From: Cymbidium sinense
Lineage: Eukaryota > Streptophyta > Magnoliopsida > Asparagales > Orchidaceae
Reading direction: 5' to 3'
DNA length: 64,000 nucleotides
Assembly: GCA_021442155.1 (NCBI GenBank)
Contig: CM038221.1
Span: 29,603,906 to 29,667,905 of the forward strand
The position numbers were made by a program, and so were the translations under genes. Positions 1 through 12,875 of this stretch are shown piece by piece. The first letter of the stretch is position 1, and each line of letters begins with the position of its first letter. The notes beneath the pieces were generated by a model. The model was not told the DNA's origin and ran no database searches. It was given only the letters and a program-made list of their open reading frames with translations.

Positions 1-1809
1 TCACCTCAAGACATATACCATAACATCGCATTCAAAATATTACATCACAAAATAAAAGCAAACATCAAACCATGCACCACCATAACCTAAAGCTAGAAAT
101 GGTGACTTAGTCTAATATGTGTGCCATTTAAGGTTTGTATGGTATGCTTAGTTAGGCTTTAAGGTTGAAGTTTTTTAAGTGTGAGGGATTCAACTTAGAG
201 GGTGATTTTATTTAAGTTGTTTAGTTGATTTGTTTATTTTTATTTGGTTGATTTGATTTGGTTTGAATGAACCTACATTTAATTAGTCTTAAGTATTATA
301 CAGAGAGGAAAAGAGAAGAGAACTTCTGTTTCCTCCCTACCTTAAGTAATTTCTAAGGTAGATTTATTAGTGATTTTTCTTTAGTGAATGTTTTATTATG
401 TGTTTTAATTAGTCCTAAGTTTAGATTTTCTCTAAATCAACCTATTCAAAAAAGAAAGATATTTTAAGATTAATTAAGGTGAATTACTATCACAAAACAC
501 ACAACCCTTTATTTCTTTCCAACATGTATACCATGCATATGGATGGATCCTAAGCATATCTATGCATGCAAAAGCAAAGTCTTAGCACACCTTAATGATG
601 AATGCAAAGAGATGTTGCTTAAGAAAATTTGGATGTTTCATGATGCATGATTTTTATTAAGAAAAAGAGGGACTCTTTTATCCATTAATCAAATGCACAT
701 TTACATGTATGAAAGACATAATTGAGTACGATGCCATTATTTTCTACACCAAGGGTACAAGGTACAAGACCTTCTTAAGGCTACTTAAAGCCTCGCAACC
801 CCGGGATGTCCAGACTAATATACCACTTTTCTTAAATACATGTGCATGTAAAAAAGCAAATGAATGGATGAAGAATCATGCAAAAGATTTTTGTTTGTTT
901 GTTATTTTGGTTATGCAATTTACATGTGTAAATGCGAGGATCCTTCTTAATTCATAACATAGAGGATATGGAAGGATTTAAGCAAGTGTTGTGTTCTTTT
1001 AAAAGAACTATACACTTTGCAAATCCATCCAAATTCATGTTAAGAAGAGAGAAGGAAGGTACACAATAAAACACATTTTATATTATAACCACATACAAGC
1101 TTATAAGTAATTATAAGTAGCATACATTCATTTATAGTCTTTGATTTATAAGTTTTGAAAATAATTTTTGATTTAGTAGTGATAATAGCCACTCATATTC
1201 TTACTTTAGCCAAAACATGCAATTTGACATAAAGGAAATATTTCATTTTAATTTGATTTTTCAAAAGGTATGAATGCATGAGTTCACATGGCAAACAACA
1301 TTTAACACACTTGGAAAGAGATAAATTGATGTAAGCATGTAATTTCATTCACCCTAATTAATTTCTAAAGATAATGCTATGGAATAAGATCATTTAAAGT
1401 GAATCAAAATTATTTTTAAAGAGATTTTTATTTTAATTTTGAATTTGATTTTGATTTGATTTGAGAAATGTGAAAAGAGGTTTGCTGGTCCTAACCCATC
1501 TCCCACATGTGTGAGTTAATTTAGTTTATTTTTAGAAGAATTAGATTGATTTTATGATTTATTTAGGTTAAGGTGTGAATTAAATGCATTAATTACCCCT
1601 TACCTACACCACTTTAATATAATTAACCTAACAATTATGAGCCAACATATGATATGCAATCACATTGAATGTAAATTAGCAATGCACCTAGGAAAGAAAG
1701 GGGTCTAATGCAATTGACTCACAATTATTGATTAATTAAGCTAACGGGCTTAATTAAGTACTTTCATAACCTTCCCACACATGTGAGTTGGATTTGATTT
1801 CCTTAAGCT

Positions 1810-1833
1810 ACTTAGGTTATTGAACACCTAAGT
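1810..1833 (-). other. Conserved LTR hairpin with 8-bp stem
   Basis: ACTTAGGT (1810-1817) pairs perfectly with ACCTAAGT (1826-1833) around an 8-nt loop, which in LTR sense reads GTTCAATA. The same hairpin occurs at matching LTR positions at 28770-28793, 10546-10568 and, with altered stem bases, 61399-61420. Confidence 0.5.
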
Positions 1834-2468
1834 ATCTAACCAAGATTAAGGGATTGATTAAGTTTAGTTGATTTGATTTTAAAATTTTGATTAATAAGCC
1901 ATTTAATAAAGTAATTAAACCATTAATCAATTTACAAATTAATTAGATTTTTATCCAAATGAAAGAAACTTAGGGAAGAGATTTGGAAAAGAACTCCCAA
2001 TCTCATTCCCTAAGTCCATTCACTATTCTAAGGTAATTAGCAAACTTAATTAATGAATTTATCACTATTTAATAGGTTAATTAATCATTTAATTAATTAA
2101 GAGAGTAATTAAGAGTGAATTAAGTAATTACCCTAATTAAGCCAACAATAAATTCCAAGAAAATCATGGGAGATAGAGGTCATCCCATTAACCAATTCTA
2201 GGAAGTTTGGAATTAATTGTTGAAGACATTAGGGAGTAATTAACATAATTAATAAAACATAAATTACAAAAAATTTACTAGTCAAAATCAATTAAACTTA
2301 ATTTTAGATTATTCCCCTTTGAATTATCTTCAAAATGCATCTGAGTTTGTATTTTTCTAATTTTTCTACATTTAGTTGTATATTTTTGAAGTTTTTGTGA
2401 TTAATAGGCCATTAATTAACCTAATTATATAACTAATCGCCGACACATGGACGATGCGGCTTTATTTT

Positions 2469-2476
2469 CCACGTGG
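2469..2476. promoter_or_regulatory. G-box (CCACGTGG) in LTR GC-richer island
   Basis: A palindromic CACGTG core, the site known to bind plant bZIP and bHLH factors, lies in the GC-richer middle of the LTR. It recurs at the equivalent position in element B's 5' LTR (28162-28169) and LTR-D (62054-62061). In the solo LTR it has decayed (near 9940). Binding is inferred from sequence only. Confidence 0.4.
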
Positions 2477-3720
2477 CATGATGGGATTGGTTATTTAAGT
2501 TGTCAAATCGCACTTACACGCTCGACCATTCGATCAAAGATCAGACGATCAAGATAAAACCTATAGATCTAAAGAGATTAAAATGCGGGATCTAATCAGA
2601 TTAATCAGGATCGTCCATCCAAAACATGCGAGTTGGACGATCCATGATTCATCCCTGTTCTCACCTGTGGGAGATGGCAACCGTCTGTCCTCCATGGCTT
2701 GATTCGAGCTCGATTGAGCTCAGATTGAGCTAGGATTGAACCCACACCAAACAAGCAAGGAGAAGAAGATCTAATGGTCAAATTGCAATAAGTTATACTT
2801 CCTTTCAAAAAGGACCAAAGAATTTTAAGCCTAAGCTCGGTTTTAATTCATACCTCATCGAAGGCTATCACTAGCGCTCCCAACCGCGAGGTAGATTCGT
2901 CTAGTGGAGACAAAGCCCTGTTGAAGTTTTGAAGGCTTGAGATGAAGTGGATCTTCCTATTGACCAAAGCTCCCTCCAATGGCTTACGGCTTTAGTCTAG
3001 CCTCTCCTTCCCGTGCCTTGGTTGCTTGGATTTTGATTTGGGTGAGCTCGATTGGATCCTCTGATGGTGTTTGCAAGAGGAATTGGCTTTTGGTGGAGTG
3101 ATGAGCAAAGTGAAATTTCCAATGAGCTCCCCTATTTTGGCTTTGAAGAAATCTAAAAATGGAGAATTAAATTGAGCTTGAGGATGCTAGAGAGAACTTG
3201 GGGAGCTTCCTCTAGGTTCCTTTCACTCAATCGATAGCAAGTCTTGTGAATTGGAATAAAATTAGGGGGAGTATATCTCCCCCTACTTGGATCGGACAAC
3301 TCTGAGTCTTCCTTCCATTTTGGATTAATTGACTTGATTGATTGGGTTTATTAGGCTGTTGGAGCTTCACATGGTTCGGTTCTGGTAGAGGAGGGGTATG
3401 GTGAAGTTTCCATGTGCTCATTTGAGTGGAGGAGTGATTCCATGTGGAGAATTTCCTATTGGGTGGTCGGTTTTTGCCATGGGTTGGGTTTGGATGACCC
3501 AAACCCATTGGGTCATGTGCATCACTCTCGTTAGTGTCCATTTGGTCCACTAAGAGGGTGCCAAGTGACCATGAAAAGGAATTGACCAAATTTCAAGTAG
3601 ATTTGATCAAGAGTTACCCTTGACCTAGGAGTAAAATGCTTTGATTTCATTTTGGATAGATTTGGAATGATTGAAAAATGGGTTGGGCCAATTTTCAATG
3701 AATTTGGAGTTTATTTGATA

Positions 3721-4560
3721 TCATTTGGCTCATGTTGACTCATTTAGGTCAAAATGGGTCAACTTGGGTCAAGTTGACCCATTGGTCAAATTGGGTCAAA
3801 CTAAGGGTTGAGTTGAGTTCATATGACCATTTGGAGTGATTTCGTATCATTGGTTTGGTTCAATTTGGTTTATATTTAATTTTGGTTCATTTGAGTTCAC
3901 TTAGGTCAAATGGGTTAAGTTGACCAATTTGACCTATTTGATCCAATTGGGTTAGGTCAAGGGTTGTTTTAGGTTTTGTTGGTCATTTGAAATGTATTGG
4001 TATCTTTGTTTCCAATCAATTTTGATTTGATTTGATTTGATTTTGGCTTGATTTGACCTTGTAGGTCAAGTTGGGTTCATGGTCAATTGGGCTAGGTTGG
4101 CCAAGAGGCTTTGGTCAAGTTCAACAAGTGGTTTAGAATGAATTTTACCCATTGATTTCAATCAATTTGGCTTAGATCAAGATTTGACATATTTTGACTT
4201 TTTAGGTCAACTTGGGTCAACTTGAGTCAAGTGGCCAATTGGGCTAGGTTTGGCTTAAATGATGACTTGGTCAAGTTCAATCATTGATCATGAATGAACT
4301 TAGATCAATGGTTTCAATCAATTTGGCCTATGGTGGATTTTGACTAGTTTAGGTTTCATTTTGGCTAAGTGTTGACTTGGTCAATGCTTAGGTTTGACCC
4401 AATTTGATCATCTCATGATGATTGTTGCTCACAATGTGAGGCTTAGGTGGACTTAGTTCGATCCAATTTGGGTAGGATTAAAATTTGGCTCAAAAGGGTG
4501 CTTTAGGTCACTTTGGGTCAAGTGAGCCTAAATGGGTCAATTGGCTTGATCAAGGCTTGA
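3721..4560 (-). promoter_or_regulatory. W-box-dense segment of LTR U3
   Basis: By hand count about 21 TTGACC/GGTCAA hexamers occur in 840 bp. TTGAC(C/T) is the WRKY-factor W-box. Equivalent segments are seen in the solo LTR (about 7920-8720), B 5' LTR (about 26040-26880), A 5' LTR (about 55870-56720) and LTR-D (about 63230-64000). The sites sit in degenerate short tandem repeats, so density alone does not prove regulation. Confidence 0.4.
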
Positions 4561-5387
4561 TTTGAATTTGATTGAACTTACATATAGACTTATGATTGAA
4601 ATATAAATCCAATTGCAAGTGGTTTGAAGTCAAATGGGTTTTAATTCATTTAACAATCTTAAGTTCAAAAGGGTGAACATGAGTGGATTTAGGTTTGTTT
4701 GATTTTTTTGATTTAGTGATTGGAGTTTGATTTGAATTTGGATTCATGTTGAAGGGTTGACTGAATCATGAAGAGAAAATTCAAAGGTTTGAATTGATTT
4801 GAGATTGACTTGGCTAAGTTCAAGGATTTGACTTGAAAGAGCAAAGTTGGGTTTTGAGTTATATTTGGGCTTGATTTTTGAATTAATTTTGGTTATTTGA
4901 ATTTATATTTCATTTATATTTGTGAATATAAGTGAGAATATAAATGGTTTATGAGAAAATCTCTTGAGTTTGAAGTGATTTGAATTTGATTTGATGGAGT
5001 CAAAGTGACTTAGGAAAGATTTTGGATTAGGACTTGAATTTTTGGATTTCAATCATTTGGAATTTGATTTGGATTTTGGTATTGATTTATGATTTGAGAA
5101 AATCAGTTGAGTTGAGATTGATTTGAGTTTAAGGATGATTTGAATTTGAAGTTGGACTTGAAGGAAGGAAGCAAGGATTTGGCTTAAGCTATAGGGTAGA
5201 TAAATTTTCATAACACCTCTAAGGCATAACCTATTCCTATGTCTAACTCTTCTATGTCTCTAAGGTTAGGTTAAGTGTTCACCTAGTCACTAGAAGTGTC
5301 TTAATATTAAGGAACTCTTAGTATCTAAGAGAAGTCCTATGTCTAAGATGGAGCGGTTGAGAGCTCAATCTAAATATGAGGTCAACA

Positions 5388-5400
5388 AAGGGCGCCCAAT
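5388..5400 (-). other. Plus-strand priming region of element A with GGGCGCCC palindrome
   Basis: Two bases outside the 3' LTR lies GGGCGCCC (5390-5397). In element sense it reads TTGGGCGCCCTT followed by TGTTGACC. The same arrangement occurs in B (47111-47130). A polypurine tract is expected here and is not visible. Confidence 0.55.
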
Positions 5401-6829
5401 AGGTGTGGTGTGATTGACAAGGCATACCGCACGTACTGGTGTTGATCGAGATGATCCATAGCATCCAAACGATCACAAGCACTAATAGAAATGATCTACT
5501 TCCAAACTAGAGGTGTAGAAGAAATCAAGAGCTTAGTGTAATGTGACTCTACTCATGTTAAAAATATAAGAGAGCGAAGGGGGAATCCACTAGGGATAAA
5601 AGATGTGAACCTTCTACTAAGGGAACAAGTTCAAGTCAACCACTGAAGGATGAGAGGCTTGATTTGATTTGAGTCTCGCTGAGGAGAAAATTGATTTAAT
5701 TTATTGATTTATGATTTGGTGTCCCACTGGGGATGGAAATATGAACTGTCTACTAAGGGAACAAGTTCAAGTCATCCACCGAGGAAAAGAGGTTGTGAAA
5801 TAGGGATTAGAATGATCACGGGGAACTAGAAGACTTACATCTCGAGGAGAAGTCAATTGATTTGTTGAATTTGTTTGACTCAACTAGGGAGGTTGATTGG
5901 ATTTGTTTAGATTTTAGATTTTGAATTTTGAGATGGATCCTGTTGGTTTACAATGGACTACACTGAGTAGGGGCCATGTTGGCCTTGATCTACATCAGGT
6001 TTACCAATCAAAGGGTGGTCTACCATCCACATAGTAGGACTATCCAACCAAAGAGTGCCTTTTGGTTTGCAATGGTCAAGTTTAGGGAAGAAAGCATGGG
6101 GACTCGCATCTTTCCTAAATAAGGAACCACCGGGGTGATCGATTGCTTAGGCAACAAAATGAACCTGACCTAGGGATGACGAATGCCACTGGGGGACTTA
6201 AATCAGCTCAAAGATAGTCAAGATTTAATTTTATTTTAATTATTTTTGATGAATTTCATTGGTTTGTGATGGATCACAATAAGAAGGGACCATCCATGGC
6301 CTTTGATCTCACCAATCCAAAGGAGTCTACCAACATAGTAAGACTATCCAACCAAAGGTTTTTCGCAGTAAGTTAGGAAGAAAGCATGGGACTCCATCTT
6401 CCAAAATGAGGAACCAGGGTGATCGTTTTGCAATCAAACTGACTAGGTGACCACTTGAGTGAATGGGGGACTCAAATCAGCTCAAAGATAGTCAAGATTA
6501 ATTTCATTTTAATTGTTTTTTATGAATCCCATTGGTTTCGATGGACTGCACTGAGTAGGGACCATGTTGGACTTGATCTACATCAGATTTACCAATCCAA
6601 AGGGGTATTCTACCAACCACATAGTAGGACTATCCATCCAAAGGGGTGCCTTCGGTTTGCAATGGTCAAGTTAGGAAGAAAACATGGGGACTCACATCTT
6701 CCAAAACGAGGAACCAGGGGTGATGGGCAACAACAAACCCGACCCAGACATTAGAGTGAATGCCTCTAGGGGACTTAAATCCACTCAAAGATAGTCAAGA
6801 TTAATTTCATTTTAATTATTTTTTATGGA
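5398..6829 (-). repeat. 3' region of element A, LTR-proximal part, tandem repeats
   Basis: This is non-coding. About 5398-5930 is equivalent to B 46600-47110, with short repeats built around 'stop-and-go' motifs such as CCCTAGTGG on the sense strand. From about 5930 there are three units of about 280-305 bp (starting near 5930, 6240 and 6520). Each has a 'ttggtttgcaatgg' block, a pyrimidine/purine block near GGGGACTCACATC (6085-6113, 6380-6405, 6674-6700) and ends in an AT-rich tail. A fourth unit is interrupted by the solo LTR at 6829 and resumes at 14396. Variable 3' tandem arrays are known in Tat/Ogre elements. Confidence 0.75.
6825..6829. repeat. Target site duplication ATGGA, left copy (solo LTR)
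   Basis: ATGGA directly precedes the LTR start TGTTGACC and is matched by ATGGA at 14396-14400. Removing the LTR and one copy restores an uninterrupted repeat unit of element A's 3' array. Confidence 0.9.
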
Positions 6830-7018
6830 TGTTGACCTCATTTTTACAATGAGTTCTCAACCTCTCCATCTTAGGCATAGGACTTCTCTTAGACATTAAG
6901 AGTTCCTTAGTCTTAAGACTCCTTTGTTGACCTCATTTTTGCAATGAGCTCTCAACTCCTCCATCTTAGGCATAGAACTTCTCTTAGACATTAAGAGTTC
7001 CTTAGTCTTAAGACTCTT
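6830..7018 (+). repeat. Two tandem copies of the LTR-end unit (about 95 bp)
   Basis: The LTR start TGTTGACCTCATTTTTRCAA and the following bases up to 'aagactcctt' recur from 6925. So the terminal unit, including its TG end, is present twice. Element A LTRs have one copy; element B LTRs have three. Confidence 0.8.
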
Positions 7019-10000
7019 CTAGTGATTAGGTGAACACTCAACCTAGCCTCAGAGACTTAGAAGAGTTAGACATAGGAATAGGGTTATGCCTTTGGGGTGG
7101 TAGGAAATTTATCTACCCTAGAGCTTAAACCCAATCCTCACTCTCTTCTTTCAAGTCAACTTCAAATCTTAAATCAATTTCAAACCAATTGATTTTCTCA
7201 AATCATGAATCAATTCCAAATGATTGAAATCCATGACCAATTCCAAAATCCAAATCATTAAATCAAATCCAAAAATCTTTTCTAAGCCCTTTGATTCCAT
7301 CTTATGGACTTAACTCAAATCCAATCCAAATCAATTCAAATTCAAGAAATTTTCTCATAACCTATTTATATTCTCATTTATATTCACAAATATAAATGAA
7401 GTATAAATTTAAACAATCAAAATCAAATCCAAATTCAATCAAAATTTAACCTAAGCCTTTCAAGTCAAATTCTTGAACTTAGCCAAATCAACTTCAAATC
7501 AAGCCAAACCATTGATTTTTTTTTCATGATTCAATCAATCCTTCAATCATGAATCCAAATATAAACACAAACTTTAATCATCAAACCAAAACTAAATCCA
7601 AAATCAAACTAATTCAAATCAACAAGCCTTTCAAGTCAAATTCTTGAACTTAGCCAAAATAACTTCAAATCAAGCCAAACCCTTGATTTTTCTTCATGAT
7701 TCAATCAATCCTTCAATCATGAATCCAAATATAAATACAAACTTCAATCATCAAACCAAAACCAAAGTCAAACATAAACCCAAAATCCATTTTGTGTTCT
7801 TCCTTTGAACTTGAAATTGTCAAATGAATCAAAACTCATTTGACTCCAAACCACTTGCAAATGGATTTATATCTCAATCATAAGTCCATATACAAGTTCA
7901 ATCAAACTCAAATCAAGCTTTGACCAAGCCATTTGACCTACTTACCCAAGTGACCTTTTTAGAGCTAAATTCTACCCCCAAATTGACTAACTACAACTAA
8001 GCTCATTATGAGTAAAACACACAACCATCACAGATGATCAATCATCAAATTCAAACCAAGGTCAAACCCAAGTGTTGACCAAGTCAACACTTAGCCAAAA
8101 TGAAACCCAACATTGCCAAAATCCACCATAGACCAAATTAGTTGAAACCATTGATCTAAGTTCATTCATGACCAATGTTTGAACTTGACCAAGTCAATAT
8201 TTGAGCCAAACCTAGCCTAATTGGCCACTTGACCCAAGTTGACCCAATTTGACCTAAAAAGTCAAAATGTGTCAAAACTTGATTTAAGCCAAATTGATTG
8301 AAACCAAAGGGTCAAGTTCATTCCAAATCACTTGTTGAACTTGACCAAAGCCTCACATGGCTAACTAGACCCAACCTAGCCCAATTGGCCATGAACCCAA
8401 CTTGACCCAAAAGGTCAAATTGAACCAAAATTGAACCAAACCCAAATTGATTGGACACAAAGATACTAATCCATTTCAAATGATCAACCAAACATAAACC
8501 TACACTTGACCTAACCCAAATGGGTCAAATTGGTCAACTTGACCCATTTGACCTAAATGAACTCAAATGAACCAAAACCAAATATATATCCAATTGATTG
8601 GAAACAAAGATACCAATCCACTCCATATGATCATTTGAACTTGACTCAACCCTTGGTTTGACCCAATTTGACTAATTGGTCAACTTGACCTAAGTTGACC
8701 ATTTTGACCTAAATGGGTCAACATGAGCCAAACCATACCAAATCAACTCCAAAATCATTAAAACTTGGCCCAACCCATTTTTCAATCATACGAAAGATAT
8801 CCAAAATGCAATCCAAGCCAAATAACCATTTTACTAGGCGATAGAGTAACCTAAAATTAAAATCACTTGGAATTTGGTCAATTCTTTTTCATGGACACTT
8901 GACATCCTCTTAGTGGACCAAATGGTCACTAATGGACATGACCATGAAATTTTGGGTTAAAAGACCACCCCATGGAAATGAGCATGTGAGATTCCTTCCT
9001 CCACTCATTTCAAGCACATGAGAGCTTCACTACTCCACTCCACACCCAAAACTGAATGCCATGACACTCCTAACATCCTAACAAACTGATCCAATCTGGT
9101 CAATTGATCAAAATTGGCAAAGGGAGGCTCGACCATCCGATTTCTTTAGGGGGAGATATACTCCCTATAATTCCATTTCATTTCAACATTCTCCAATTTG
9201 ATTGAAGCAAGGGAAGCTAGAGAAACCATTTCCAAGTCTCCCCAAGCTTCCTCAGCCCATTTCAACTTCTCCATTTTTGGATTTTCTAAAATCGAAAAAA
9301 GGAGAGCTCCCTCAAATATCCATCTCATCCAATACACAAAATAAATCCAATTTCTCATTTGAGCACCCTTAGAGGGCCTAGTCGAATTCATCCCAAGCTT
9401 CTTCCAAGCTCCAAAGGGAAGGGAGGAGCGCCTTTGAAGGAGAGCTTGGTCCATAGAAGATCCACTTAACCAAATCACCTCAAATCTTCAACGGCATCAT
9501 CTCCACGCAAAGCTACCTCAATGTGAGCACCTTGATAGCCTCCGGTGTATGCCATCAAACTGAGCTTAGAATAGGAATTGTTTGGTCCTTTGTGAATGGA
9601 ATTTTCACTTCATGTAAAATTAGCCGTTGAATGTCTTCCCCCTTGCATGATGATGGTGTGGGTTGAATTTGAGTTCAATCCGAGCTCAATCGAGCTTGGA
9701 TCATGCCATGGAAGGTGGAGGTTCGCCTTTCCCACAGGAGAACTCAGGGACGGATCATGGGCCATCCATCCGCGCATTTTGGATGGGCGACTATGATCAA
9801 GATGCATAGGATCCTTGATTTAATTAATACTACGTGATCGGACCGATCCTTGATCGATAGGGAGAGCGATATCGCCATAAGCTACGATGATAACTTAAGT
9901 GACCTCTCCATCGCAACATGGAAAATGCCGCGCCAAGGTCCACATGGCGCCAATGGGATTAGTCACATAATTAGGGATTTAATTACCTAGTTAATCATGA

Positions 10001-10545
10001 AATCTTCAAATAATCATATCTAAGTGTAAAAAATCAAAAAAAATGAAATAAATTGCATATGAAAGATAATTGAATGTAGAATATTATAAAATTAATTTTG
10101 ATGGATTTTGAATAGTGTTATTTTCTAAATTTGGGTTTTATTAGGAATATAATTAGGCTAATTACTCTCTGATTATTTGATTAATTAATCTCAAACTTCT
10201 CATGTGTATTTAGTGGGATGACTTCTGCCTCCCCTAATTTTCTTGGGATTTATTAATGGTTTAATTAGGATAATTTCTGGATTCATTCCTAATTACTCTC
10301 TTCATATAATTAAGCCTAATTAAGTATGTAATCAATGGTTTAATCCATTGATTTAGTTAATTAAGGTTTTCTTAAGAGAACAGGAGTTTAGGAAATAATT
10401 TTGGGATATTTTCCTTAAGCTATTCCATAAACCCCCTTCCTTCCTTAATCCAAATTTAATTAAGGTTAATTCACTAATTACCTACTTAATTATTTTTGAT
10501 AAAATTTTCAAACATTCCAACTTAACTAATTCATATTGGGTAGAT

Positions 10546-10568
10546 GCTTAGGTGTTCAAAAGCCTAAG
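10546..10568 (+). other. Conserved LTR hairpin
   Basis: CTTAGG (10547-10552) pairs with CCTAAG (10563-10568) around TGTTCAAAAG. It is the solo-LTR version of the hairpin at 28770-28793. Confidence 0.45.
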
Positions 10569-12400
10569 TACATTAAGAAAATCAAAATCTAACTCACATG
10601 AGTGGGAAGGGTTATGAAATTACTTAAATTAAATCCTTTAGTTTAATTAATCATTAATCATGAGCCAATTGCATTAGACCCCCTTTCTTTCCTAGTGCAT
10701 TGTTGATTTAAATTCCTTGTGTGATTTTATGTCATACATTGGCTCATAATTATTTGATTAAATATGCTAAAGTGGTGTAAAGGCAATTAATGCATTTAAT
10801 TCACACCTTAACCTAAATAAAATTTAAAAAAGTCACCTAATGGTCATAAGAACAATTAAACCAACTGACATAAGGGGGAAATGGGTTAGGATCAGCAAAC
10901 ATTCTCACACAATTCCTAAATCAAACATAAAGAGAATTTAAAATAAAAATCACATTAAACAAATTTTGATTCATTTTAAACATTCTTATTTCATAGGATT
11001 ATCTTTAGGAATTAATTAGGTTGAATGAATTTACATTGCTTTCATCACTTTATTTCTTTTCTAGCATGCTAAATGTGTATGTCATATGAAAATCATTCAT
11101 TCACGCTTATGAAAAATCAAATTAAAAATGAAATGTTTCTTTCATGTCAAATTGCATGTTTTGGCTAAAGTAGAAATTTGAATGGCTATTATCACTATTA
11201 AACCTAAAATTATTTTCAAAGATTATGAATCAAACATCAAAACTGAAAGATATGCCACTTATAATTATTTATAAGCTTGCATGTGAGTAAAATATAAAGA
11301 TGTGCATTGTGTGGTTTTCCTTCTCTTCTCTTTTAGCATAATTTTGAATAGGATTTTGCAAAGTGTATAGTTCATTTGAAAAGAACACAATACTTGCTTA
11401 AATCCATTCCTATTCATTCATATGTTATCACTTAATAAGGACATCCACACTTACACATATAAATTGCATAAACAAATTAAACAAACAAATATAAACTTTG
11501 CATCTTTCTTTTTTCCATTCATTTCTTTTGTACATGCATATGTATTTAAGGAAAGTGGTGTATTAGTCTGGACAATCCGGATTAGGGACTTTAAGTAGGT
11601 CTTGTACCTTACACCCCTGGTAATAATGACCCTATACTCACTTATGCATTTCATACATGTATGTGTGTATATGAAAAATGGATAAGAGAATCCCTCTTTT
11701 CTACTTAATGAAAACTAGGCATCATAAAGCATCTAAATTTTCTTAAGTAACACCTCTTAGCATTCATCATGAAGGTGTGCTAAATATTTCCATTTGTATG
11801 TATAAATATGCTTAAGGTTCATCCATATGCATGCTACACATGTTGGGAAAGAAATGAAGTATTGTGTGTTTTGTAATAGTATTTCACTTTAATTAATCTT
11901 AAAATGCCTTTTTTGAATAGGTTTGTTTAGGGAAAAGATAAACTTAGGATTAGCTAAAACACATAATAAAATATTCACTAAACAAAAATCAAATATGTAC
12001 TTACCTTAGAAATTACTTAAGGTAGGGAAGGAAAGAGAAGTTCTCCTCTCTTTTTCCTCTCTTTACAACTTAGTAATTAAGTAGATTCATTCAAACAAAA
12101 TAAAATCATCAAATAAAATTAACTCAAATCAAATAAATAACTTAAATTGAAACCACTCTCAAGTTGAACATTTTCATATTTAGAAAAATATAAACCTTAA
12201 AGCCTAGCTAAGCATACCACACAAACATTAAATAGCACACACATTAGGCTAAGTCACCACTTCTAGTTCTATGTTAGGGCGGTGCATGGTTTGATATTTT
12301 ACTTTTATTTTATGATGAAATATTTTAGTCTGGATATTAGGGTGTATGTGCATAGACTGAATGGTAGGGCAATCTTAGTCTAACCATTATCTTCTGTAGG

Positions 12401-12478
12401 GGATTGTGCTTAAGGGGCCCTATAATAAAATAATAAATATTTTTGCTGTGCAGGTGCTTGTACCCCTAAGCATAATCC
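12401..12478 (+). other. Long LTR hairpin with AATAAA in the loop
   Basis: GGATTGTGCTTAAGGGG (12401-12417) is nearly complementary to CCCCTAAGCATAATCC (12463-12478). The roughly 45-nt loop is AT-rich and includes AATAAA. The same structure is present at 30636-30715, 49511-49594 and 58356-58434. A poly(A)-site hairpin is one possible reading, by analogy to retroviral leader hairpins; this is inference. Confidence 0.45.
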
Positions 12479-12724
12479 AAAAATAGGCTAAGTGGACTTG
12501 GTTACCCATGTGTGGGGTACTAAGTCCAATTCATATATATACATGCTTGGGATTGTATGGTTTGTTTAGCTAATCTCTATTTTACAGGTTTTAGTTAGAT
12601 TTACTTTCCCTTTTTCATGTAATTTTGTAATTAGGATTTGGAATGATTGTTATGGGGGGAAATGTTGAATATTGGTCATAAGATCATGTCTTATGTACCA
12701 TGTGAAGCCTTTGGAGCAACCACA

Positions 12725-12875
12725 TTCCAACCAACTAAAAGAAGAAATAAGAAAGGAGAAGAAAGAACTAAAAGAAGAAAGAAGAAATGAAGAATGAAGA
12801 CCCCCCATAACAATGAATTCCTTCTTGATTGTATTTAATTCATTTGTTATCCGGGTTGTATAAGAGTAGAGCTCG
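12725..12875 (+). promoter_or_regulatory. Candidate LTR core promoter: purine tract plus TATAAGAGTAGAGCTC
   Basis: A GAA-rich purine tract (about 12730-12800) is followed by a TATA-like TATAAG at 12859-12864 within a block, TATAAGRGTAGAGCTC, that is nearly unchanged in four LTRs here while surrounding sequence drifts. If it is the TATA box, transcription would start near 12890 and the U5 side would be about 1.5 kb. No start site can be proven from sequence. Confidence 0.35.

Larger units (their letters stand above)
1..5387 (-). repeat. 3' LTR of element A (first about 5.5 kb of the LTR, reverse orientation)
   Basis: This is the reverse complement of the start of the family LTR. It ends at 5387 with the complement of TGTTGACCTC, the LTR start seen at 6830 and 24994. 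Position 1 aligns with about 12340 of the solo LTR, so roughly 2 kb of the LTR 3' end lies left of the window. Read in LTR sense it holds one copy of the LTR-end unit, a W-box-dense segment (3721-4560), a more GC-rich part (about 2430-3200) with a G-box, and AT-rich sequence with a conserved hairpin at 1810-1833. I see no gene. Short open frames here, for example 3227-3589, are not conserved between LTR copies. Confidence 0.85.

Noticed and set aside
3227..3589. Open frame of 120 codons on the minus strand in A's 3' LTR
   Set aside because: The same LTR region in A's 5' LTR and in the other copies does not keep the frame, and there is no protein similarity I recognise.
10546..10568. tRNA-like or Pol III B-box element at the LTR hairpin
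   Set aside because: Only the loop resembles a T-loop. There is no A-box or cloverleaf around it.
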